Positions 11,368 through 20,871 of a stretch of 64,000 nucleotides of DNA are shown piece after piece. This DNA comes from Furcasterigmium furcatum (lineage: Eukaryota > Ascomycota > Sordariomycetes > Glomerellales > Plectosphaerellaceae): NCBI GenBank assembly GCA_001599815.1, contig BCIA01000002.1, positions 4,933,626-4,997,625 of the forward strand. Direction: 5' to 3'. Numbering within the stretch: the stretch's first letter is position 1; every line of letters begins with the position of its first letter. A model generated the notes under the pieces. That model had not been told where the DNA came from and made no database searches. It saw only the letters and a list, made by a program, of their open reading frames with translations. Made by a program: the position numbers and the translations under genes.

Positions 11368-13759
11368 TCATGCAATATCTCCAGGATCGAAGGGTGACCC
11401 ATACATCATCATCCTGTCGTTGGTGTATATGTCGTGGAAGATAGGCCCATCAAGAAGTTGAGAGAGCCATTGACCATCACACTCTACCATGGACTGAGGG
11501 TTGAAGTCCATTAGGGCTTGGCTGGCGCTTGCTGTATCTGCGTCGACGTGATATTGCAGAGTCATTCGGCTGGCTGACGGATCACTTGGGCCCCTTTTAT
11601 CACCAAGTTCAACAGTGGCTCCGGCTGTTGCGGTTGCATCTGCAAGCGGTAATGTGGTATCGGATCCAATGCCGCTGATGCCGCTGCGTCCGATCAGGTG
11701 GCGTATGATGGCGTTTGCTCTCTTGGAGGCCGAGTAAATGATTTCATGCTGATCCAGAGTGTCCAGGCAAAGCTTGAGAGACCTGATACTCGTGGGTGTG
11801 TGGAATTTCGCCAGAGCTCTCACGTGTACCTGCGCGCTGATGTATGCTGCGTACGAGAGGCTGAATGTGGACGATGTCGGGCGGTACCTGGCTGCGTATA
11901 GTTGCAAGATCTGCGTGATCTCCTCTGCTGAAGCGGCGCAGGTATTCAGGGCTGCCTGCGCCACTTCTGCGGATATCTGGAGAGACGGACGCTCCGAGAG
12001 CAGTGGGCGATGAATCAGAATCATGAGCACGTTGTACAGAGCGCTGGAAATGTGGTCAGCTCCGGTCGCTTTCAGAAGATGGCGGGAATGATGAGAAATC
12101 TCACAGGAGGGACAGATTATAGGGGAGGAGATGGGACTCAATGGTTTGATCGGGCTGGAAGTCGAGCTCGGAAGGGATGTTCTGTCTCCAGGCCTCGAGT
12201 TCGGATTTGAGACGTGACGAATGCCTCAGACTGGCGGCGTGCATTCCTTGATGGACTGCGTAGACGTCGTGCTGCACGCGCTCCATGATGATGCAGAGTT
12301 GGCAATATTTGGTCATGAGTGTGATGTTGCGACTCGGCACAGCCCCGAAGGACCAGTTGTCCGAGAACGCGACGGGTTCAAAGATTTCGTACTCCTCAAA
12401 ATCGTCTTTAAAGCCCAGGTTGACGTTGGATTCGGCTCTGCGGAGACTTGGCTGCCTGCCTTGATAGAGGCACTGGACTTTGTCGATCACTAGACGGTGT
12501 GAGTGGAACGCCTGGGTAAGAGGGGAGGGATGGGGCAGACAAGTACTTACCGTACGCCGCCCAGAACACACGCCTCTTTGTTTCCTCGTCTAGCAATGAG
12601 ATCGATGCATCCGGGGGACTCTTAACGTGCAGACCCAGGTCAATAATCATGTTGAATGCGTTGCCGGCGTACAGCCACGACGTGCTCCTCTCGTCGCAAC
12701 GAGTAAAGAGGGAGCTGGCCATGATCAGCAGTGCCTGTATCGTGGTGATTCTGCTCTTGTCGAATTCACCACGGAGCAGCTCGATGAACCGCTGACGAAA
12801 CATCCATCCGGCCGTGGAAATGTCATCTGGGTCTTCTCGAATGCTGTGGGATGGGCAGTGCTTGGACGCGGAGTAGTACATGGCGTTGAGGAGCAGCTTG
12901 GAGAAATAGGGGCCATTGCAGGCCATGTCCCTCATGAACGCTGTGCGGTAGACGATGAGACCGGCGTGCAGTTGCCTGCTCCAGTAAAGACTGAGTAACT
13001 GTGCGCCAATCTGGCTGTCGACGCCGTCAAAGTCGAGGCGGTCTCGCGCCAGGTTGATAGCTTCGAACTGCCCTGCGCACCTCATCAGCAGCAGGAACTA
13101 ACCTGGTCATGGGATTTATGGGCGGTGGCATTGCATACTCTGCTTGGCGGCTTCAGCGACTAGAGCGGGAGTAGAGGAGTCGTCGAGAATTTGTGACCCC
13201 ATGTTGTCATCCTCATGGCTCGGGCGCTTCTCGTCGAACAGAGCGCTCGTGGGACCATGGTACCCGGAATGTCGTAGCTCAGGAGCCTCCGCTGGCTGAG
13301 AAGAAGCTGACACGAACGATGGCGCTTGGGGTGCGTTGAGGAGGGCCTGTTCAGGCGGGTCTACACCCTCTGCTGGTTCGCATGGTCGGTTTGTCTCTCT
13401 CAGCTTCGCCTCCAAGGACTGGACCTGGGCCTCAAGCTCTTGGATGCGAGAGATCGTGGGCCTTTTGCGCGGCAAGCGGTCAGAAAGTTCCCCTGTCCGG
13501 GCACGACGTTATTCTATTCATCACGTAGGTAGCTCACCTCGGCTGCTGCACAGGCACATGCGGTGTGCAGTCAAGATTGCGGTGCGTACAGTTGCCACAA
13601 CTTGGTTTGCCGCCGTCACACTTCAGCTATCATTCCTCTGGCAGTTAGCATGATCTCAAGTCCCGAGGTCCATGGGCCAAGCCCGCGCACCTTCTTTGTC
13701 CAACAATAGATGCAAGCGGTGCTGCGCTTCAGTCTTCGGCGCCGCTCAGCAGGTGCCAT
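11368..13759 (-). CDS. Zn2Cys6 fungal transcription factor
   Basis: Six exons read on the minus strand: 13691-13759, 13538-13626, 13139-13461, 12551-13072, 12105-12489 and 11368-12043, giving 687 aa. The zinc cluster is split by intron 1: Cys16, 19, 26, 33, 36 and 43 fit CX2CX6CX6CX2CX6C (CIYCWTKK joined to LKCDGGKPSCGNC). A coiled-coil linker follows (ISRIQELEAQVQSLEAKL), then a fungal_trans middle homology region (for example RRVFWAAYVIDKVQCLYQGR and NVLMILIHRPLL). Introns are 61-76 bp. Intron 2 ends at an AAAAG acceptor (13462); the nearby CAG at 13493 would create a frameshift, so the AAAAG choice rests on frame continuity. It is nuclear by family. It is divergent to the epimerase gene, a typical layout for a local pathway regulator, though its targets are unknown. 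Confidence 0.87.
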
Positions 13760-14113
13760 GGTATACCATGTCCGGCAGGCGATGGAGTCTGTTGAGCCGG
13801 CGATGTTGGATCGGATAGACAGCAGCCGAGCGGGGCATGGAAGTCCGGGGCTCTGCTCTCTTTATAGGGTTGGAGGCCAGAAATTAGTGCGCGACGGAGT
13901 TCGCAGTATCCACCCCCGGAATGGGTCCACCGGGGAGATCCAGCAGGCCCGGATATCGAATAGCCGAGAGCGAAAGGTGCTGAATGGTGATGGGTGTGCC
14001 ATCAAGGAATTTAATGATGCCAATGAGGCGGATGGTTGTGTAAAGGCTCTCTCTCTATCCTTTACTTGACGAAGACCCTTTTCTACCTGACTCGGCAAAG
14101 ACCACCATCAACC
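13760..14113. promoter_or_regulatory. Divergent promoter shared by Zn2Cys6 regulator and epimerase
   Basis: The 354 bp between two start codons on opposite strands must carry the promoters of both genes. A TTTATA element lies near 13860 and a CGG-N10-CCG palindrome lies inside (separate entry). Shared control of a regulator and its neighbour is common in fungal pathway clusters; here it is inferred from geometry only. Confidence 0.5.
13914..13935. promoter_or_regulatory. Candidate zinc-cluster operator, CGG-N10-CCG palindrome
   Basis: CCCCGG (13914-13919) and CCGGGG (13930-13935) form an inverted repeat with a 10-bp spacer. Its core is CGG-N10-CCG at 13917-13932. Dimeric Zn2Cys6 proteins bind CGG half-sites in this arrangement (Put3 uses N10 and Gal4 N11). 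It sits between the regulator and epimerase starts. Such triplet pairs occur by chance in GC-rich DNA, so this is only a candidate. Confidence 0.35.
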
Positions 14114-15028
14114 ATGGGCAAACGAATCATCGTCACAGGGGGGTCCGGAAAGGCCGGCAGACTCATAATACAGCACTTACTCGACCAGGGCCATCAAGTC
14201 CTGAATCTGGATCTTCACCCGTTGCCAAATGATCTCTCCCAGAGAGTCCACACCTTGAGGGTTGACCTCTCCGACACGGGGCAAACCTATAGTGCTCTCA
14301 TGTCGCACTTCCGTCTGAGCGAGCCCTTTCAAGAGCCGACGCAGCTTGCCCCTGATGCTGTCATCCACCTGGCCGGGCTGGCGCGCAACATGATCGTGCC
14401 AGACAACGAAACCTTTCGCTGCAACACGCTCTCGACATACAACATCCTCGAGAGCGCCTGTCGCCTCGGCATCAAGAAGGTCGTGCTGGCAAGCTCCGTC
14501 TGCGTGTACGGCGTTACGTATGCGGAAGGCGACGTGGACTTTTCTTCTTTCCCCGTCGACGAGGGCAGCGAGGTCAAGCCTATGGACGTGTACTCACTAT
14601 CCAAGGTCTGCGCGGAGGAGTCAGCGCGGAGCTTCGCAGCGCGTTTCGGCATCGACATCTATGTCCTCCGCATCGGAGCCGTGATAGGCCCCGACGAGTA
14701 CAAGACATCCTTCGATCGATACGTGCTTGATCCATCAGCCTGGAAAGTTCACGGATGGTCATACATTGATGGACGAGACCTCGGCCAGATGTGCGACCTG
14801 GCGGTGCAGAAAGACGGCCTCGGGTTCCAAATCTTCAACGCAACCAACGACTCCATCACCAACACGCGCTCGACGACGGCCTTTTTGAAGGAACAATGTC
14901 CTCAGACCCCGCATACGCGTACCTTGGGAGAACGGGAGGCGCCCATGAGCAACGCCAAGATCAAGAGGTTGTTGGGATTTCAGGAAAGACACCCATGGAC
15001 AGACCATTACGACGCGGGTCCCTTGTAG
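14114..15028 (+). CDS. NAD-dependent epimerase/dehydratase family (extended SDR) protein
   Basis: An intronless gene of 304 aa. The start ATG at 14114 directly precedes the Rossmann strand (MGKRIIVTGGSGKAGRLI), with nucleotide-binding loop GGSGKAG. The SDR catalytic pair is Tyr160 and Lys164 in YSLSK, with the upstream Ser in LASSVCVYG. The ending (FNATNDSITN, SNAKIKRLLGF) resembles fungal and bacterial uronate-dehydrogenase-like or sugar-nucleotide epimerase-like proteins. The likely activity is NAD(P)-dependent oxidation or epimerisation of a sugar or sugar acid, probably in the cytosol. It is divergent from the Zn2Cys6 gene and convergent (171 bp) with the dehydratase gene. A dehydrogenase next to an IlvD/EDD dehydratase would fit an oxidative sugar-acid route, but the substrate cannot be read from sequence. 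Confidence 0.88.
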   Translation: MGKRIIVTGGSGKAGRLIIQHLLDQGHQVLNLDLHPLPNDLSQRVHTLRVDLSDTGQTYSALMSHFRLSEPFQEPTQLAPDAVIHLAGLARNMIVPDNETFRCNTLSTYNILESACRLGIKKVVLASSVCVYGVTYAEGDVDFSSFPVDEGSEVKPMDVYSLSKVCAEESARSFAARFGIDIYVLRIGAVIGPDEYKTSFDRYVLDPSAWKVHGWSYIDGRDLGQMCDLAVQKDGLGFQIFNATNDSITNTRSTTAFLKEQCPQTPHTRTLGEREAPMSNAKIKRLLGFQERHPWTDHYDAGPL

Positions 15029-15199
15029 AAGTCTAAGCGCTCCTTTATAATCAACCTAAAACCTTTCGTCAAATGAAAACACAGAAACATCGTGGCCCTA
15101 TTGTGAAATTTTCCGTCACGGTGAACTCCCTACATCCATACATATGCAGTTTATCACGAATTTGGGGGAACAAAATTCTCCTGAGGTTGCTAGCAAGAT

Positions 15200-17195
15200 T
15201 TAAAAATCATCCGTAATAGCACCCCGAGACGCGTTGGACACAAGATGGGCGTACTTGGCCAGAGTCCCCTTGCGCACGGGGGTAGGCGGCATCTTCCACG
15301 ACGCCAATCGCTGCTGTATCTCATCCTCGGTGACCTCTAAGATATCGATCCGATGGGTCTCGGTGTCAATCGCAATGATATCATCATCCTTGATAACGGC
15401 AATGGGCCCTCCCGCAGCAGCCTCCGGGACAATGTGGCCGACGATGAACCCGTGACTGGCACCCGAGTATCTTCCATCGGTAATAAGAGCCACGTTCGTG
15501 TATCCGCCTCCCATCAGAGCGCCGGAGGCTCGCAATTGCTCGGGCATGCCCGGGCCTCCCTTGGGACCTTCGTAGCGCACGACGAGAACCAAGGGCTCAT
15601 CGCGGGGCAGAAGTCCTCGGTCCAGTGCCGAGCAGAGCTGGTGCTCCTTGTCGAAGACGCGGGCTTTGCCCTTGAAGTGTGAGCCTTGCTTGCCCGTGAT
15701 CTTCGCCACGGCACCGCCGGGTGCGATGTTCCCTCGGAGGATTTCAATGTGCCCCTTATTCCGGATCGGGTCACTGATGGATCGGATGATTTCCTGCCCC
15801 TGGGGAAGCGACGGCCACGACTCGACGTTCTCTGCCATCGTCTTTCCGGTGACGGTCATGGTAGAGCCGTCCAGGAACCCAGCTGCGATGAGGAGTTTCA
15901 TAACCGAGGGAATGCCGCCCGCCTCGAATAGGTCATCCATGCCGTACTTTCCACTTGGTGTCATGTTGGCGATGAAAGGCGTCTTATTCGAGACGCGCTG
16001 GAAGTCATCGATTTCCAGCTCGATGCCGGCAGATTTAGCCATGGCCAGGGTGTGGAGGACCGAGTTGGTTGAGCAGCCGAGCGCCATGATCATCGTGAGC
16101 GCGTTCTCGAAAGCTGTCTTTGTCAGAAGATCTCGTGGGCGAATATTCTTCTCCAAGCAGGTCTGGATGATCTCTCCCATTCGATTGCATTCACGGAACT
16201 TTTCCGGTGAAGAGGCCGGGGCGCTAGAAGATCCAGGGATCGAGAGACCCAGGGTCTCGATGACCGTTGCGAGGCTGTTGGCCGTGTACATGCCACCACA
16301 CGCTCCCGGACCTGGCACAGAATTGGTCTCGATGTCATGCATGATGTCCTCCGCAGAGTACTTGGCGCTGCTCGCCCAGCTGTGCAGAGTGCCTAGGACG
16401 TAGGCTCCTCGTGCCTCCGAGGGTGTATTCATGTCGATGGGGCGCTGCATGGTGCGGCTGTATCCGGTCCGCGATGTGCCTCCATAGATGACGACAGAGG
16501 GCCGGTTATGCCTTGCGATGCCCATGACGCACCCCGGCATGTTCTTGTCGCACCCGGGGATGGCGATGCAGGCATCGTGGGCCTGCGCGCAAGTCACAGT
16601 CTCGACGCTATCCGCGATGATCTCGCGAGACTGCAGTGAGAAGCGCATGCCTTCATTTCCCATGGTGATTCCATCCGAGACACCGATGGTATTGTATTGC
16701 CACGCCATATACCCTTTCTTCTGGATAGACTGTTTCACAGTCTTTCCAAGCTCGAGAACTGAGTGCTGGTCAATACAACTTGTTTATCAATTGACAGACG
16801 CGGGTGACATACGGTGCATGCTTTAAGAGTGTCAGCCGGTATCCAATGTACAACTGCACGGGGCAGACAAGAAAGATCAATGGTCCTTACTTGCAGGGGT
16901 TTCCTTCCCACCACACGGTGGCGATGCCTACATGAGGGCTCGATTCCATAGCCGCCTTGTCTGGAACGCCGGCGGCGAATAGCATGGTCTGGGGGCCGGG
17001 TCAGCGGGTGAGCTGCCGACAGGAGGACTGGGCTCCCACTACCCTTGCGGCCGGGAAATCATGCTCATTCGTGATGAACGACGAGTGGCGGTTCAAGATG
17101 GCCTCCCCATTCCTCGTCCCATCATACTGGGGGAACGGAAGATAGTCCGTCTGTTTCTCGGGAACGGGGTCGTTTCTGAATACTGACGGCGCCAT
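15200..17195 (-). CDS. Dihydroxy-acid dehydratase paralogue (IlvD/EDD family)
   Basis: Four exons on the minus strand (17043-17195, 16891-16988, 16813-16820, 15200-16758) give 605 aa. Exon 3 is only 8 nt; with it the frame reads EGNPCNMHLLELGKTV, as in other dehydratases. All three presumptive [2Fe-2S] cysteines are present: Cys83 (NPCNMH), Cys156 (GCDKNMPG) and Cys240 (GACGGMYTAN). The catalytic serine motif GRYSGASHG is also there. Family reaction: dehydration of 2,3-dihydroxy acids (valine/isoleucine synthesis) or of sugar acids. It differs from mitochondrial Ilv3 enzymes in having GGTSRTG where GGTIxPG is usual, and in an acidic N-terminus (MAPSVFRNDPVPEKQTDY) that does not look like a mitochondrial presequence. 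It is probably a specialised cytosolic paralogue, for sugar-acid catabolism or a resistant copy beside a biosynthetic locus. Confidence 0.9.
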
Positions 17196-18258
17196 AATGG
17201 TGTAATGAGATGGTGAGATTTGGTTGCGTCGAATATGTCAGTGATCTGAATACGGATAATAATAATATACGTACTTGGACGTATATTTTGGCCCGAGGTT
17301 GGAGATGGCACGTCTTCGGCTAGTGACTAGCCGGGTTGGATGGAGGAGGGACACACCAGCCTACTTCCCGTCAATACCTACCTAGGTCCTCGACAAAATC
17401 GTATTCTGGAAATGTTAATCGACGAGTCAGCACTGAGGAACAAAAAAACGGCATAAACAGGCTGGTGAAACGGTTCATTTATAGCGCCTGTTACAGTATG
17501 TGTCGCCACTAACAGGCGACCTCTCTGACTTCAGCAGTTAACTACCTAGCATAGGTAGAAGCCGTTGATGAACGGTATCGTAAATGCGCCATGGCCCGGA
17601 GGCTGGCAGCGAAGGGCCTCCTCAGGCTAAACAAGCCTGCTTGGTTCACGGCTCAGATATCCGCGGATTCTGGACTCGGCTTGACGTTGTCCGAGGGTGG
17701 AACTCGCGCCTTGGCCAATATACGAGATTACGCATTCTCACCAGAGGCCCGGTAGTTTCTTCGGCTGACTCTCCAGATATCCGAACCAAGGCCTGGGCTG
17801 TCTGACTCTGGACCGGACATTTTAGCTGGTTTGGGAATTCGTGTCCAGGGGAAAACACGTGCGCTGGATCTGCGCCAAATCAGTGCCTCTATGGGATGGG
17901 AAACCGATCCAACACGACTTCTCCATGGAGATGCCAGCAAGTCCTCTCCGGTTCGAGGCCTCGTCCTTTGTCTTGTCCAGGATGAATGGGCCAACTACGT
18001 ACTCTCGAAGGCGCCACAGACATGGTGCATCTCGGTGTCGCACGGTTTATCCTCCGAATACTTCTCTCAAGGCGGTTGTCGTTGTCACAGCTTTGCAACG
18101 AAGAAGAGCCATGCCATTTGCGCTGCTTGGGATATATAGACTTCAGCCGTCCTTTCCCGCGGGAACAGATCGAATCGCACCGTGGAATACATGCCAGCGA
18201 AACCCCCTATCACCCATACACACCCATTATCTCCTCCAGGTCAACAGCTCTGCCCTCC
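17196..18258. other. Upstream region of the dehydratase gene
   Basis: About 1 kb between the dehydratase start (reading left) and the P450 stop. No convincing coding frame is seen; a 198-codon frame at 17841-18437 is compositionally biased and overlaps the P450 3' end in antisense. It contains the 9-bp inverted repeat listed separately. Confidence 0.4.
17485..17518. repeat. 9-bp perfect inverted repeat upstream of dehydratase
   Basis: CGCCTGTTA (17485-17493) and TAACAGGCG (17510-17518) are perfect inverted arms with a 16-bp spacer, about 290 bp upstream of the dehydratase ATG. It could be an operator or a weak hairpin. Repeats of this length also arise by chance. Confidence 0.5.
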
Positions 18259-20100
18259 TCAGATACCAGTCTTCTTCAACCGAACATAACATTGCGTCGG
18301 CTTGCGTGTCAGATCGTCGACGGCCCCATTGCCCATCAAGCCCTCCCCGGGCTCCAGCAGCTCAAAGTTCCACGCGACGAGCGTCAGGACAATCCGGATC
18401 TGTAGATACGCCAGCCGCCGCCCGAAGCACCCCCTGAGCCCGTCACCAAAGGGCAGCGACGGCCCGGCCGTGATGTCGAACTCGGCCTGCCCGTTCCTCT
18501 CCACCAGCCAGCGCTCCGGCCGGAACTCGCCCATGCCCTCGGGGTCCCATCTCCTCGTGCCGCGCTCCTTGGCCGCCGACTGGCAGGACGGGCTGCGCAG
18601 CCCCTCTTCCAGCTCGTACGGTGGCTGCGTGAAGCCTGGGCCCTGGCCGAGCATGAACACGATCGTCCCCTTGGGCACGAAGTGCCCCAGGAGCGTGGTG
18701 TCCCGGCTCGCCTGCCTCTCGAGCACGGGGAGCGTGCCGGCGAGGCGGAGAATCTCCTCCATCACCGCGTCGAGGTACGGGATCGCGGCGCGCTCGATCT
18801 CCTGGGACGATGGCAGGCGGGACTCCTGCACGGCCGCGGCGTGGGCGGAACGCAGGGCCTCGCGCAGCTTGGACTGGACTTGTGGCTTCTCTGCGAGGCG
18901 CTTCACCCCCCACATCAGTGTCGTGGCTGTGGTATCGTGACCGGCGAAGATGATGCCCCCGATCTAGGCAATGAAGATGTCAGCAGACATTCGGATAACA
19001 GCTGCGGCGACGGCACGGCTTACCTCGTCGTGGATAGTTCGAGACTGGTAGATGGGTGCCCGGCCCTCCTTGGCGGCGAATTTTGTCTCCCGGTCGAGCA
19101 TGAGGTCGATGGCCGAGAGGAAACCCTCGTCGCCGGTATCGACGCCCTGGCGCCTGACCTCGAGTCGCTCTATGCCCATGCGGACCTGGTCCTCAAGGAA
19201 GGCATATCGATCGCGGTCGATGGCCTTCTCCGAGGGCTTGAGGCCGTTGAGCCACCAGAAGAAGCGAGCCCGGGGCCAGTTGATGGACTCGCCGATTTTC
19301 TTGCAGGAGTGGATGACACTACGGTAGAATTCGTGGATGGGCACGAGGGGGAAGGCCACGGCGCCGTCCTCGCCCGCGGCATCCCGTGCCCGGCCCAGGG
19401 CATCCTCGTCCATGCTGCTGACGAGCTTCAGCTGAGGGATGAGAGCCCGGTCTTCGAAGGCGCTGCCGAAGGTGAACTCGGAGACGGCGTCTAGGGCTGC
19501 GTACATGATGTCCTCGCCGGCCTCGAAGGGCCGGCCCTGGGAGGCGCGGGATTTGAGTTCCCAGAGCTCGACGAGGTTGATCACGCTGCTGTATATGTTG
19601 GGCGCTGCCACGCCGTGGAGGAACGCGGGCATCATGAGGTCCTGCAGCAGACGGCGATGGGCCTTCCATGCCGGCCCGGTCTTCAGGTTGATGTGATGGT
19701 TTGGCCCGACACCGCTCAGGATCTCGATGGAGTAGTCAGAACGGTCCCATTCGTTGGACCGGCGGAGGAGGATGTCCTGTGCCTCGCGGAAGTCGGACAG
19801 CATGAGGATGGGCTTGCCAACGAGCCGGATGAAGATCTGCGACAGCCCGCCGGGGTAGCGACTCGCACGGTTGAGCATCCATCCGAGGCTGCTCTCGCTT
19901 CCACCTCCGCTCTCCTCGAGCAAGGACGGGATGTCTCCGAAGAACGACTTGGCTGCAGCCTCATCGTACGGAATTCCGGGGATGGGCTTCGGCAGACATT
20001 GGCGGTACAGGGCGTAGAGCGCGATGGCAATGCCGGTGGCCGCCAGGACGCCACGGTTCGCGGGCGAATCTGCGATGGCCGAAAAGTCCAACTTCTCCAT
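18259..20100 (-). CDS. Cytochrome P450 monooxygenase
   Basis: Two exons (19024-20100 and 18259-18963; 60-bp intron) give 593 aa. The N-terminus has a membrane anchor (about residues 15-27, GVLAATGIAIALYALYRQC) and a proline-rich hinge (PKPIPGIPYD). Hallmarks in order are an I-helix AGHDTT at about 366-371, the ExxR motif EILR at 429-432, PERW, and the haem loop FGDGLRGCFG with the ligand Cys538. ATG 20100 is the first ATG in frame. It is an ER-anchored oxygenase that needs a P450 reductase. The substrate is unknown; the length is somewhat above the usual 500-540 aa, with extra sequence before the haem loop. It is divergent from the acyltransferase gene (771 bp between starts), which suggests co-regulation of an oxidation/acylation pair, an inference from layout. 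Confidence 0.92.
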
Positions 20101-20871
20101 GGCTCCAGGTGAATGAATGGATGGTGCGTTGATTCTCAATTCAGTCGGTTTGTCTCCAGAGGCTGAGTGTTCCTGATATCGTCGTCGAAGCAAAGACGGA
20201 GCCAGCGTTCAGAGACTAAGTAGTGAGTAGGGCTGACGTGAGACCGCAACGGTTGCGGGCGCTCAGCAGGGTTCAAGGTTGCCAGCTGGAGCCAAAGCAC
20301 GGCCCCCCGCGGACGCCGTACGTGGATGTCTGCCGGAGATATCTGCAACCCTTCGGACCAGCTTGTGCGAGCAGGCATCAGCCCCCGAAAACGGGCAGAA
20401 GTGGGCGAAGATCACGGAGACATCAGTGGTCCATAAGTGGACCTCAACCCCGAGATCCTTCAGCGTTGATGCCGGCGTCCGGCCTCAGTGACACACGGGA
20501 GCCACGGGGGAAGGGTGGAGCCTGTGCCGAAAGATGACTAAGCAAGGCCCGCCAGGGGCACCAGCAGCTGTCCGTCCTGCCATCCCCCCTGTCCAAGACC
20601 AAGGGAGAGACAAACACAACCTTATCCCAAGCTAAGGAGACAATGCAACGGGGCGTGGCTGATTCCCGTGTCGCGAAGGGGCCGTTAAGGCGCCTCCTCG
20701 TGCATTCCAGGACGCATCTCTGTCCTCATCAAGCATGCTTCGGTTCCATCCCTTCTCGGGGTGTTGAGGCGGCGCTCTCAACAGACTCGTAACCCTCGAG
20801 ACGAAGTCATCTTGAACGAACATGACAATTCATCTAATAAGTGGCACTACGCTTTTGCAGTCAACTTCACG
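20101..20871. promoter_or_regulatory. Divergent promoter of P450 and acyltransferase genes
   Basis: This 771-bp region serves both starts. It contains two short palindromes with CGG/CCG triplets: CCCG-AAAA-CGGG at 20384-20395 and GCCGG-CGT-CCGGC at 20471-20483. Either could be a zinc-cluster protein site. No RNA gene or coding frame is seen. Confidence 0.35.

Noticed and set aside
13473..13492. CAG acceptor at 13493 for intron 2 of the regulator gene
   Set aside because: Joining there gives a stop within five codons; the AAAAG acceptor restores the linker and coiled coil.
15200..17195. Canonical mitochondrial Ilv3 of valine/isoleucine synthesis
   Set aside because: The GGTSRTG loop and the acidic N-terminus differ from the Ilv3 pattern, and the neighbours are accessory; I keep the broader paralogue call.
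18682..19494. 270-codon open frame antisense to the P450
   Set aside because: It spans the P450 intron and exons on the opposite strand without any domain; the P450 frame has all hallmark motifs.
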